DNA of 64,000 bases, from contig CALANV010000008.1 in assembly GCA_937926175.1 (NCBI GenBank), positions 93,298 to 157,297 on the forward strand, in the 5' to 3' direction. The position numbers were made by a program, and so were the translations under genes. The stretch's first letter is position 1; each line of letters begins with the position of its first letter. Source of the DNA: an uncultured Rhodospirillales bacterium (GTDB lineage Bacteria; Pseudomonadota; Alphaproteobacteria; CACIAM-22H2). The notes under the pieces are model-generated. The model was not told the origin of the DNA. It saw only the letters and a list, made by a program, of their open reading frames with translations, and made no database searches. Positions 52,755 to 60,569 of this stretch are shown here, piece by piece.

Positions 52755-55495
52755 GGTCGCCTGAGATCCGCGTCGCCTTCACGCTCAACGCAAAGCCGGT
52801 CGAGGTGCATGTCGAGCCGATCCGGCGCCTCGCCGATGTCCTGCGCGAGGATCTTCATCTCACGGGCACCAAGGTCGGCTGCAATGCGGGTGACTGCGGC
52901 GCCTGTACCGTGCTGCTCGACGGCCGCCAGGTCTGCGCGTGTCTCGTCCCGATCGCGCAGGTCGAAGGCCGGTCGGTGACGACGGTCGAAGGCCTGGCCA
53001 AGGACGGCCGCCTCAACGATCTGCAGCGCGCCTTCCATGCCCATGGCGCGGCACAGTGCGGCATCTGCACGCCCGGCATGCTGATGGCGGCGGCCGACCT
53101 GCTCGCCCGCAACGCACAGCCGAGCGAGGCGGAGGTGCTCGATGCGCTCGGCGGCGTGCTGTGCCGCTGCACCGGATACCGCAAGATCGTCGAGGCCGTG
53201 CTCGCCGTCGCCCGGCCGGCGACCACCGTCGATCCGGCGGCGGGCGAGGCGGTCGGCGCGCGCCTGCCCAAGACCGACGGCATCGCCAAGGTCACGGGCG
53301 CCGAACGCTTCGGCGCCGACACATGGCCGGCGGACTGCCTCGTGCTGCGGGCCGTGCGCTCGCCGCATCATCACGCCCGCTTCACGATCGGCGATCTCGC
53401 GCCGCTGCATGCGAAGTATCCCGGGCTCGTGCGGGTCCTCACGGCGAAGGACATCCCCGGCCAGAACCGCTACGGCATCTATCCGACCGGCAAGGATCAG
53501 CCGGCGCTCGCCGACGGCTACGTGCGCCACCGCGGCGAAGCGGTCGCCGCCCTCGTCGGCGACGCGGCGACGATCGCGGCGATCCGCGACGAGGACGTGC
53601 CGATCACCTGGGAGGTCCTGCCGACGATCAGCGGCATCGACGCGGCACTGGCGCCCGGTGCGCCCGCGCTGCATGCCGAGCATCCCGACAATGTGCTCAT
53701 TTCCGGGCGCGTCGCGCGCGGCGACACGGCGTGCGCGCTGGCCCAATCGGCCGCGGTCGCCGAAGGCACGTTCGAGACCTCGTTCGTCGAACACGCCTAT
53801 ATCGAACCCGAGGCCGGCTATGCACGGCGCGTCGGCGACCGGATCGAGATCGTCGCCTGCACGCAGACGCCGTACATGGACCGCGACGAGATCGCGCTGA
53901 TTCTCGGCCTGAAGCCGGAACAGGTGCGCATCATCCCGACCGCCGTGGGCGGCGGCTTCGGCGGCAAGCTCGACCTGTCGCTGCAGCCCCTGATCGCGAC
54001 GGCGGCATGGCTGCTCGACCGGCCGGTGCGCTGCGTCTACACGCGGCCCGAAAGCATGGCATCGACCACGAAGCGCCACCCGGCCCGGATCACGGCGCGC
54101 GCCGGCTGCGATGGCGAGGGCCGGCTGACCGCGGTCGAATTCCACGGCGACTACAACACCGGCGCCTATGCCTCGTGGGGACCCACCGTCGCCAACCGCG
54201 TGCCCGTTCATGCGATGGGGCCCTACGAGGTGCCGGCCGTCCGGTGCACGACGCGGGCGATCTATACCAACGACCCACCGGCCGGTGCTTTCCGCGGCTT
54301 CGGCGTGCCGCAGGCGGCGATCGCGCACGAGGCGCTGATGGATGCGCTCGCGGCGAAGGTCGGTCTCGATCCGCTCGAGTTCCGCTGGAAGAACGCGCTG
54401 CACAAGGGCTCCGTGACGGCGACGGGACAGCACCTCGAGGCGAGCGTGGGCTTGCGCGCCTGCCTCGATGCGTTGCGGTCGCGCTGGAAGGCGCTGCGCG
54501 AGGCGGCAGAAGCGTTCAATCGCACGTCGGCCAATCGCAAGCGCGGCGTCGGCATCGCCTGCATGTGGTACGGCATCGGCAACACCTCGATGTCGAACCC
54601 GTCGACGATGCGGATCGGGCTGTCGCGCGACGGCCGGGTGACGCTTTACAGCGGTGCGGTGGACATCGGCCAGGGCTCGAACACGATCATGGTGCAGATC
54701 GCGGCCGATGCGCTCGGTGTGCCGGCCTCCGCGATCGCGCTTGTCGCTGGCGATACCGATCTGACGGCGGATGCCGGCAAGACGTCGGCGTCGCGCCAGA
54801 CCTTCGTCTCCGGCAACGCCGCGCGGCTCGCCGGCGAGGACCTGCGGCGGCAGATTCTGCGTCTCGGCAATGTCGGGCCCGGGGCCCGCATCGAGCTCGA
54901 GCCCGGTCGGCTCACGCTCAGCGATGGCGACGTGCGCCGCGTGATCGAGCTGGATGCGCTGCCCGTCGTGTCGAACCAGGACGTGCTGGTCGGGACCGGA
55001 AGCTTCGATCCGCCGACGACTGCGCTCGATGAAGACGGGCAGGGGATTCCCTACGCGACCTACGCCTTCGCCGCGCAGATCGCCGAGGTGGAGGTCGACC
55101 TCGAACTCGGCACGACGAAGGTCCGGCGCATCGTCGCGGCGCATGACGTCGGCCGCGCCATCAATCCGACCCAGGTCGAGGGGCAGATCCACGGCGGGAT
55201 CGCGCAGGGTCTTGGCCTGGCGCTGATGGAGGAGTATGTGCCGGGCCGCACCGAGAACCTTCATGACTATCTGATCCCGACCATCGGCGACGTGCCGGAG
55301 ATCGAGTGCATCCTGATCGAGGACACCGAACCGCTGGGGCCCTTTGGGGCCAAGGGCATCGGCGAGCCAGCGCTGATCGCGACGGCGCCTGCCATCCTCG
55401 GCGCCATCCACCATGCGACGGGCGTTCGCCTCACCCGGGTGCCGGCGACGCCGGACCGCGTTCGGGCGGCGATCCTGGCGGCGCAGAATTCATGA
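52751..55495 (+). CDS. Molybdenum hydroxylase, fused [2Fe-2S] and Mo-cofactor subunit
   Basis: A 914-residue fusion. Residues 1-155 are the small subunit: Cys44, 49, 52 and 64 in KVGCNAGDCGACTVLLDG, and Cys103, 106, 138 and 140 in QCGICTPGM and CRCTGY. From about residue 172 comes the Mo subunit: HHHARF, VEHAYIEPEAGY, VGGGFGGK, AFRGFGVPQAA, GAVDIGQGSNTIM and the catalytic Glu in GAKGIGEPAL. The enzyme should hydroxylate an N-heteroaromatic ring next to nitrogen with water as oxygen source. The order FAD, then FeS-Mo fusion, then 6-hydroxynicotinate-reductase-like protein suggests nicotinate or a relative as substrate (inference). It overlaps the FAD subunit gene by 4 bp. Confidence 0.93.
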   Translation: MRSPEIRVAFTLNAKPVEVHVEPIRRLADVLREDLHLTGTKVGCNAGDCGACTVLLDGRQVCACLVPIAQVEGRSVTTVEGLAKDGRLNDLQRAFHAHGAAQCGICTPGMLMAAADLLARNAQPSEAEVLDALGGVLCRCTGYRKIVEAVLAVARPATTVDPAAGEAVGARLPKTDGIAKVTGAERFGADTWPADCLVLRAVRSPHHHARFTIGDLAPLHAKYPGLVRVLTAKDIPGQNRYGIYPTGKDQPALADGYVRHRGEAVAALVGDAATIAAIRDEDVPITWEVLPTISGIDAALAPGAPALHAEHPDNVLISGRVARGDTACALAQSAAVAEGTFETSFVEHAYIEPEAGYARRVGDRIEIVACTQTPYMDRDEIALILGLKPEQVRIIPTAVGGGFGGKLDLSLQPLIATAAWLLDRPVRCVYTRPESMASTTKRHPARITARAGCDGEGRLTAVEFHGDYNTGAYASWGPTVANRVPVHAMGPYEVPAVRCTTRAIYTNDPPAGAFRGFGVPQAAIAHEALMDALAAKVGLDPLEFRWKNALHKGSVTATGQHLEASVGLRACLDALRSRWKALREAAEAFNRTSANRKRGVGIACMWYGIGNTSMSNPSTMRIGLSRDGRVTLYSGAVDIGQGSNTIMVQIAADALGVPASAIALVAGDTDLTADAGKTSASRQTFVSGNAARLAGEDLRRQILRLGNVGPGARIELEPGRLTLSDGDVRRVIELDALPVVSNQDVLVGTGSFDPPTTALDEDGQGIPYATYAFAAQIAEVEVDLELGTTKVRRIVAAHDVGRAINPTQVEGQIHGGIAQGLGLALMEEYVPGRTENLHDYLIPTIGDVPEIECILIEDTEPLGPFGAKGIGEPALIATAPAILGAIHHATGVRLTRVPATPDRVRAAILAAQNS

Positions 55496-55508
55496 CGCGA
55501 GGCCCTCG

Positions 55509-57038
55509 ATGACTGAGACGAAGAAGAGCACCGACACGCCCACCGAAACGGCACTTGCCGAGGGCAAGGCGAAGGGCGCGGACGGCATCGTCACCTGCGA
55601 TGCGTGTCCGGTGCTGTGCCGCATCCGTCCCGGCAAGACCGGCGCGTGCGACCGCTACGGCAACGTCGGGGGACGTCTCGTGCGCATGGACCCGTTCGTA
55701 GTGACGCAGAAGGTCGCCGCAGCGGATGGCCGCCTCGTTCCGTTCTTCGGCCAGGACTGGGACGGCAACCCGATCTCGGGCCGCACGACCTTCGTCACCG
55801 GCGTCGGCGCCGGTACGACCTATCCCGACTACAAGCCCGCGCCGTTCATCGTGTCGAGCGAGGTCGACGGCGTCGACATGGTCACGGTCGTGACCGAGGG
55901 AATCTTCAGCTACTGCGGCGTCAAGGTGAAGATCGATACCGACCGCTATGTCGGTCCCGAGCAGGCCGCGGTGCGCGTCCAGGGCGAGCAGGTCGGCCAC
56001 GTGACGACCGCGGAGTACGGCTCGCAGATGCTGGCGATCGGCGGCGTGCGGCATCTGACCGGGGGCAGCAAGAAGGAAGGCACCGTCACCTGCGAGACGC
56101 TGCTCACGCTCTGCAACAAGGGCGCCGTCGAGATGACGATCGACGGCGGCGCCACGGTCGTCGTGCAGACCGGCCGACCGCCGATCATCAACGGCGTGCA
56201 GGAAGAGCGCATGCGCGTGGGCTGCGGCTCGGCCACGATCGGCATGTTCGCGCGGCAGTGGTTCGGCCATGCCGACGAGGTGATCGTCGTCGACGACCAC
56301 ATCACCGGCGTGCTGACGGAGCATCAGGCCGGCCGCTTCCTCAACATGCGTCCCGCCGGCATCCGCGTGCGCGGCCGCAAGTCCACGCCCGGCCGCTATT
56401 TCCAGGTCGCCAATCCCGGCACCGGCTGGGGCGGCACCGACATCACCGATCCGCTGCAGATCATCGAAAAGATCGATCCCAAGGTCGCGTGGCCGGGGCT
56501 CAGGCTCCTCATGGTCAGCACGACCGGCGAGCACGCCGCCTGGTACGTGCTCGACGAAAATCTGCAACCCCGGGAGGCGGAGATGCCGCCCGAGATCCGC
56601 AAGGTCGTCGATCGCATCGGCGAGAACTGCGAGCCCGCGCTGTGCAGCGTGCTGTTCATGGCCGGCGCCGGCGGCAGCCTGCGCGCCGGCGTCACCGAGA
56701 ACCCGGTGCGACTCACGCGCTCGGTCCGTGCGGCGCTCACGCGCGTGACGTCGGGCGGGGCGCCGGTCTATGTCTGGCCGGGCGGTGGCATCACCTTCAT
56801 GGTCGACGTGACGCTCATGCCCGACCAGTCGTTCGGCTACGTACCGACGCCGGCGATCGTGGCGCCGATCGAATTCACGCTGCGCCTCGACGATTACCGC
56901 GCTCTCGGCGGCCACATGGATCATGTGCGCCCGCTCGCCTCGATCGCGAACGAGCCGCGTCTCAAGCTCGCCGCCTGGCGGGAGGACAATCCATGGCCCG
57001 TCACACCGCCGGTGGCCCGCAAGGGGGCGGCTGAATGA
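55509..57038 (+). CDS. 6-hydroxynicotinate reductase-like Fe-S protein
   Basis: A 509-residue protein. An Fe-S-type Cys motif lies at residues 30-47: Cys30, Cys33, Cys37 and Cys47 in CDACPVLCRIRPGKTGACDR. The rest is a large alpha/beta body with VCGSATIG-type Cys and Gly-rich blocks such as NPGTGWGGTDIT and YVWPGGGITFMVD. I recognise this pattern as the 6-hydroxynicotinate reductase family known from Eubacterium barkeri and Azorhizobium nicotinate catabolism; the former enzyme uses reduced ferredoxin. The product would be 1,4,5,6-tetrahydro-6-oxonicotinate. It overlaps the UPF0280 gene by 4 bp. Identification is from memory of the family, not a search; the exact substrate is uncertain. Confidence 0.72.
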   Translation: MTETKKSTDTPTETALAEGKAKGADGIVTCDACPVLCRIRPGKTGACDRYGNVGGRLVRMDPFVVTQKVAAADGRLVPFFGQDWDGNPISGRTTFVTGVGAGTTYPDYKPAPFIVSSEVDGVDMVTVVTEGIFSYCGVKVKIDTDRYVGPEQAAVRVQGEQVGHVTTAEYGSQMLAIGGVRHLTGGSKKEGTVTCETLLTLCNKGAVEMTIDGGATVVVQTGRPPIINGVQEERMRVGCGSATIGMFARQWFGHADEVIVVDDHITGVLTEHQAGRFLNMRPAGIRVRGRKSTPGRYFQVANPGTGWGGTDITDPLQIIEKIDPKVAWPGLRLLMVSTTGEHAAWYVLDENLQPREAEMPPEIRKVVDRIGENCEPALCSVLFMAGAGGSLRAGVTENPVRLTRSVRAALTRVTSGGAPVYVWPGGGITFMVDVTLMPDQSFGYVPTPAIVAPIEFTLRLDDYRALGGHMDHVRPLASIANEPRLKLAAWREDNPWPVTPPVARKGAAE

Positions 57039-57907
57039 GCGGGATCCAGGCCGCGATCCTGCCCGACGGGCGCCGACTGCACCTGCAGCACGGCCCGATC
57101 GATCTCATCATCCGGGCCGACGGTGCGCCGGAGGAAGTGCGCGCCGCGTACGCGCAGGCAACCGGCGCATTCGAGGACGTGCTCGGCACGCTGGTGCGCG
57201 AGCTCGCCGTGCTCCGGACGCCGCTCGGCGACACGCGGCCGTCGGTGGAAGGACCGGTCGCGCGGCGTATGATCGATGCCTGCTGGCCCTATCGCCACGA
57301 ATTCATCACGCCGATGGCCGCAGTCGCGGGTGCCGTCGCGGATCACGTGCTCGAGAAGATGCTCGAGGGCCGATCCATCGAACGGGCCTTCGTCAACGAC
57401 GGCGGCGACATCGCCTTTCACTTAAGCCCCGGACGGCGGCTCGACTGCGGCGTCGTCGCCGATCTGACCGCACCGTCGATCGACGGCATGATCGCGCTGA
57501 CCGCCGAGATGCCGGTGCGCGGCATCGCGACCTCGGGCCGCGCCGCCAAGGGCCGCGGCGGCCGCAGCTTCTCGTTCGGCATCGCCGACGCCGTGACCGT
57601 GCTCGCGGCCAATGCCGCAGCCGCCGATGCCGCCGCGACGATGATCGCGAACGCCGTCGACCTGCCGGGACATCCGGCGATCAGCCGCGGGCCGGCGTGC
57701 GAAATCGATCCCGACAGCGACCTGGGGGACCGGCTGGTGACGCTCGACGTCGGACCGCTGCCGGCAGAGGCGGTTCGCATAGCGCTCGCGGCCGGCACGG
57801 CGCGGGCCGAGGCGCTGCGCCGGGCTGGACACATTTACGGCGCGGTGCTGGTATTGCAGCAACGGTTCGCCATCGTCGGCGCGATAGTCGATCGTCTGGC
57901 GGCATAG
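57035..57907 (+). CDS. UPF0280 family protein (ApbE-like fold)
   Basis: A 290-residue protein. The block GGRSFSFGIADAVTVLAAN followed by AAAADAAATMIANAVD, and INDGG-like VNDGGDIAFHL, resemble ApbE flavin transferases and UPF0280 proteins. ApbE proteins attach FMN covalently to Thr or Ser of partner proteins; the activity of UPF0280 is not established. Tight coupling (4-bp overlap) to the 6-hydroxynicotinate-reductase-like gene suggests a maturation or partner role. Confidence 0.82.
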   Translation: MSGIQAAILPDGRRLHLQHGPIDLIIRADGAPEEVRAAYAQATGAFEDVLGTLVRELAVLRTPLGDTRPSVEGPVARRMIDACWPYRHEFITPMAAVAGAVADHVLEKMLEGRSIERAFVNDGGDIAFHLSPGRRLDCGVVADLTAPSIDGMIALTAEMPVRGIATSGRAAKGRGGRSFSFGIADAVTVLAANAAAADAAATMIANAVDLPGHPAISRGPACEIDPDSDLGDRLVTLDVGPLPAEAVRIALAAGTARAEALRRAGHIYGAVLVLQQRFAIVGAIVDRLAA

Positions 57908-57931
57908 GTAACGAGATCGGGGGTTAAGGTC

Positions 57932-58516
57932 ATGGCGCTGGTCCAAGTCCGCAAATACCTGACGATGGTCGAGGAGATCTTCCACGAAGGCGGGCCAGTG
58001 GCGGAAAAGCCCCTGAAGCAGGGCGCCATCGCCGCGGTGATCAAGAACCCGTTCGCCGGCCGCTACGTCGAGGACCTGATGCCGTTCATAGACGAGCTCA
58101 AGCCGCTCGGCCACGAGATGTCGCGCCGGCTGGTCGACGCGCTGGGTGGCGATCCGAAGCAGATCGAGGGTTTCGGCAAGGGCGCCATCGTCGGCGAGGC
58201 CGGCGAGCTCGAGCACGGCGCGTTGTGGCATGCGCCGGGCGGCTACGTGATGCGCGAGGTACTGGGAGGCGCCAAGGCGATGGTGCCTTCGACCAAGAAA
58301 GTCGGCGGGCCCGGCACGCGGCTCGACGTGCCGGTGACGCACATCAACGCATCCTATGTGCGCAGCCACTTCACCGCCATCGAGGTCGGCATCAACGACG
58401 CCCCGCGCGCCGACGAGATCGTCTACATACTCGTCATGACGACCGGGCCGCGCATTCACAACCGCGCCGGCGGCCTGAAGGCATCGGAGATCAAGGGAGA
58501 GGACGGCCTCAGATGA
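57932..58516 (+). CDS. DUF1185 'amino acid synthesis' family protein, copy 1
   Basis: A 194-residue soluble protein of the DUF1185 family, whose function is not established. Shared blocks are AAVIKNPFAGRYVEDLMPFI, KGAIVGEAGELEHGALWH, MVPSTKKVGGPGTRLDVPVTH and VRSHFTAIEVGINDAPRADEIV. The next gene is a same-length paralogue with the same blocks. A GGGGG-containing ribosome binding site precedes the ATG. It overlaps copy 2 by 4 bp, so the two probably form a heteromer. Confidence 0.88.
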   Translation: MALVQVRKYLTMVEEIFHEGGPVAEKPLKQGAIAAVIKNPFAGRYVEDLMPFIDELKPLGHEMSRRLVDALGGDPKQIEGFGKGAIVGEAGELEHGALWHAPGGYVMREVLGGAKAMVPSTKKVGGPGTRLDVPVTHINASYVRSHFTAIEVGINDAPRADEIVYILVMTTGPRIHNRAGGLKASEIKGEDGLR

Positions 58517-59097
58517 AGGCAAAGCTGCGCAAGCTGATCGTCACGCTCGAGGAAACCCATCGCGAGATGGGCCAGGACGTGCGGCCGCCGACGCGCCGGG
58601 CCGCCGCGATCGCCGTGATCGAGAATCCGTTCGCCGGCAAGTTCGTGGAGAATCTCGATCTGCTCATGGACATCGGCGAGCAGCTCGGCGATCTCCTGGG
58701 CCGGCGCGCGGTCGAAGCGCTCGGCATCAAGCCCGGACAGGCGGAAAGCTACGGCAAGGCGGCGATCGTCGGCGAGGCCGGCGAGCTCGAGCACGCCGCG
58801 GCGATCCTGCATCCGAAGCTGGGCAAGCCGCTGCGCGCTGCGGTCGAGAAGGGCGCGGCGCTGGTGCCGTCGGCCAAGAAAATGGGCGGTGTCGGCACAC
58901 CGATCGACGTGCCGCTCGGCCACAAGGATGCGGCCTATGTCCGCAGCCATTTCGACGCCATGGAGGTGCGCGTTCCGGATGCGCCGCGGGCGAACGAGAT
59001 CGTCGTTGCCATCGTCGTCACCGACAGCGGCCGGCCGATCCCGCGCGTGGGTGGCCTGACCAAGGACCAGATCGAGGGCAAGGACGGACTTAGGTAG
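58513..59097 (+). CDS. DUF1185 'amino acid synthesis' family protein, copy 2
   Basis: A 194-residue paralogue of copy 1, also of unknown activity. Equivalent blocks are IAVIENPFAGKFVENLDLLM, KAAIVGEAGELEHAAAILH, LVPSAKKMGGVGTPIDVPLGH and VRSHFDAMEVRVPDAPRANEIV. Conserved His, Asp and Lys positions are kept in both copies. The tight overlap and equal lengths suggest an old tandem duplication. The transporter genes follow after 126 bp with a strong AGGAGG box. Confidence 0.88.
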   Translation: MKAKLRKLIVTLEETHREMGQDVRPPTRRAAAIAVIENPFAGKFVENLDLLMDIGEQLGDLLGRRAVEALGIKPGQAESYGKAAIVGEAGELEHAAAILHPKLGKPLRAAVEKGAALVPSAKKMGGVGTPIDVPLGHKDAAYVRSHFDAMEVRVPDAPRANEIVVAIVVTDSGRPIPRVGGLTKDQIEGKDGLR

Positions 59098-59223
59098 TCA
59101 GTTGCCGACAGGCGCTTCGTGCGTCGCCAAGCATGGGGCGAGGTCGTCTGAAACGGAAGGGCACGATAAAGTCTCTCGTGCGGATCCATCGATGCATGCG
59201 GGGCAGAGGACAGGAGGCATATC

Positions 59224-60441
59224 ATGAAGATCAGACGTCGTGATTTCATCGCCGGGGCCGCCGCGACAGCCGCACTGGCCGGGGCGCCGGCGATCGTCCG
59301 TGCGCAGAGCGCCACCATCAAGATCGGCGAGATCAACAGCTACACCACCATTCCGGCATTCACGTTGCCGTACCGCAACGGCTGGCAACTCGCGGTCGAG
59401 GAGATCAACGCCGCAGGCGGCGTGCTCGGCCGCAAGCTCGAGGTGATTTCGCGCGACGACGCCGGCAAGCCCGAAGACGCGGTGCGCCTCGCCGGCGAGC
59501 TCGTCAACAACGAGAAGGTCGTGCTTCTCGCCGGCACGTTCCTGTCGCATGTCGGCCTCGCCGTCAGCGACTATGCCCGGCAGAACAAGGTTTATTTCAT
59601 GGCCGCCGAGCCGCTCTCTGACGCGGTTACATGGGCCCAGGGTCACAAGTACTGCTTCCGTCTGCGGCCTTCGACCTACATGCAGGCGGCGATGCTGGCC
59701 GAGGAGGCGGCAAAGCTTCCCGTCAAGCGCTGGGCGACGGTCAGCCCGAACTACGAATACGGCCAGTCGGCCGTGAAGTGGTTCAAGGAGCTGGTGCAGA
59801 AGAAGCGGCCGGACGTGCAGTTCGTCGCCGAGCAGTGGCCGGCGCTCGGCCGTATCGACGCGGGCGCGACGGTGCAGGCGATCGCGCAGGCGAACCCCGA
59901 AGGGATCTTCAACGTGACCTTCGGCCCCGACCTGACCAACTTCGTCCGCCAGGGCAACACGCGCGGCCTGTTCGAGGGCCGCGTCGTCGTCAGCATGCTA
60001 ACGGGCGAACCCGAGTATCTCGACCCGCTGGGGGACGAAACGCCGGAGGGTTGGATCGTCACCGGCTATCCGTGGGACCAGATCGACACGCCCGTCCACA
60101 AGGCGTTCCGCGAGGCCTATCAGAAGAAGTTCAACGACTATCCGCGCGTCGGCTCGGTGGTCGGCTACGAAACCTTCAAATCGATCGCGGCCGCGATCAA
60201 GAAGGCCGGCAGCACCGATACCGAGGCGTTGATCGCGGCGAGCCGCGGCCTCGTCGTCGACGGCGTGTTCGGACCATACACGTTCCGCGCCATCGATCAT
60301 CAGGCGACGCTCGGCGCCTATGTCGGCAAGACGGCGCTCAAGAACGGCAGGGGCGTGATGGTCGACTGGCGTTATGCCGACGGGAAGGACTATCTCCCGC
60401 CCGATGACGTCGTGCGCCAGATGCGGCCGGACACCACCTGA
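59224..60441 (+). CDS. Branched-chain-type ABC transporter substrate-binding protein
   Basis: A 405-residue periplasmic binding protein of the LivJ/AmiC type. The N-terminus has RRRDFIAGAAATAALAGAP, a twin-arginine-like signal ending near VRAQ. IKIGEINSYTTIPAFTLPYRNGW starts the mature domain. The ligand could be an aromatic acid or amide; many such proteins sit in aromatic catabolism loci. A hairpin downstream (60499-60521) may raise its level relative to the permease. Confidence 0.92.
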   Translation: MKIRRRDFIAGAAATAALAGAPAIVRAQSATIKIGEINSYTTIPAFTLPYRNGWQLAVEEINAAGGVLGRKLEVISRDDAGKPEDAVRLAGELVNNEKVVLLAGTFLSHVGLAVSDYARQNKVYFMAAEPLSDAVTWAQGHKYCFRLRPSTYMQAAMLAEEAAKLPVKRWATVSPNYEYGQSAVKWFKELVQKKRPDVQFVAEQWPALGRIDAGATVQAIAQANPEGIFNVTFGPDLTNFVRQGNTRGLFEGRVVVSMLTGEPEYLDPLGDETPEGWIVTGYPWDQIDTPVHKAFREAYQKKFNDYPRVGSVVGYETFKSIAAAIKKAGSTDTEALIAASRGLVVDGVFGPYTFRAIDHQATLGAYVGKTALKNGRGVMVDWRYADGKDYLPPDDVVRQMRPDTT

Positions 60442-60498
60442 CGCCTGAACCGGCGTACCTTACGCCTTCACCCTCCCGCGCGGGCGGCGCGGGCCCCT

Positions 60499-60521
60499 CC
60501 CTCTCCTCGCCGGGGAGAGGG
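60499..60521 (+). repeat. Intercistronic hairpin
   Basis: CCCTCTCC (60499-60506) pairs with GGAGAGGG (60514-60521) around a 7-base loop, within a purine/pyrimidine-rich segment resembling a common dispersed element of alphaproteobacteria. It lies between the binding-protein and permease genes, where such hairpins often stabilise the upstream mRNA. Confidence 0.6.
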
Positions 60522-60569
60522 ACGGGGTGAGGGGGATCGTTCGACCTTCATCTCAGCTCGGACTGCCAC

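Noticed and set aside
52463..55414. 983-codon open frame on the minus strand
   Set aside because: It is antisense to the molybdenum hydroxylase genes and has shadow-like composition without motifs.
55509..57038. Barbiturase/cyanuric acid hydrolase (ring-opening amidohydrolase) call, suggested by hydroxylase and transporter neighbours
   Set aside because: The protein is about 509 residues, longer than that family (about 360), and carries a C-x2-C-x3-C-x9-C Fe-S-type motif not found there; the 6-hydroxynicotinate reductase pattern fits better.
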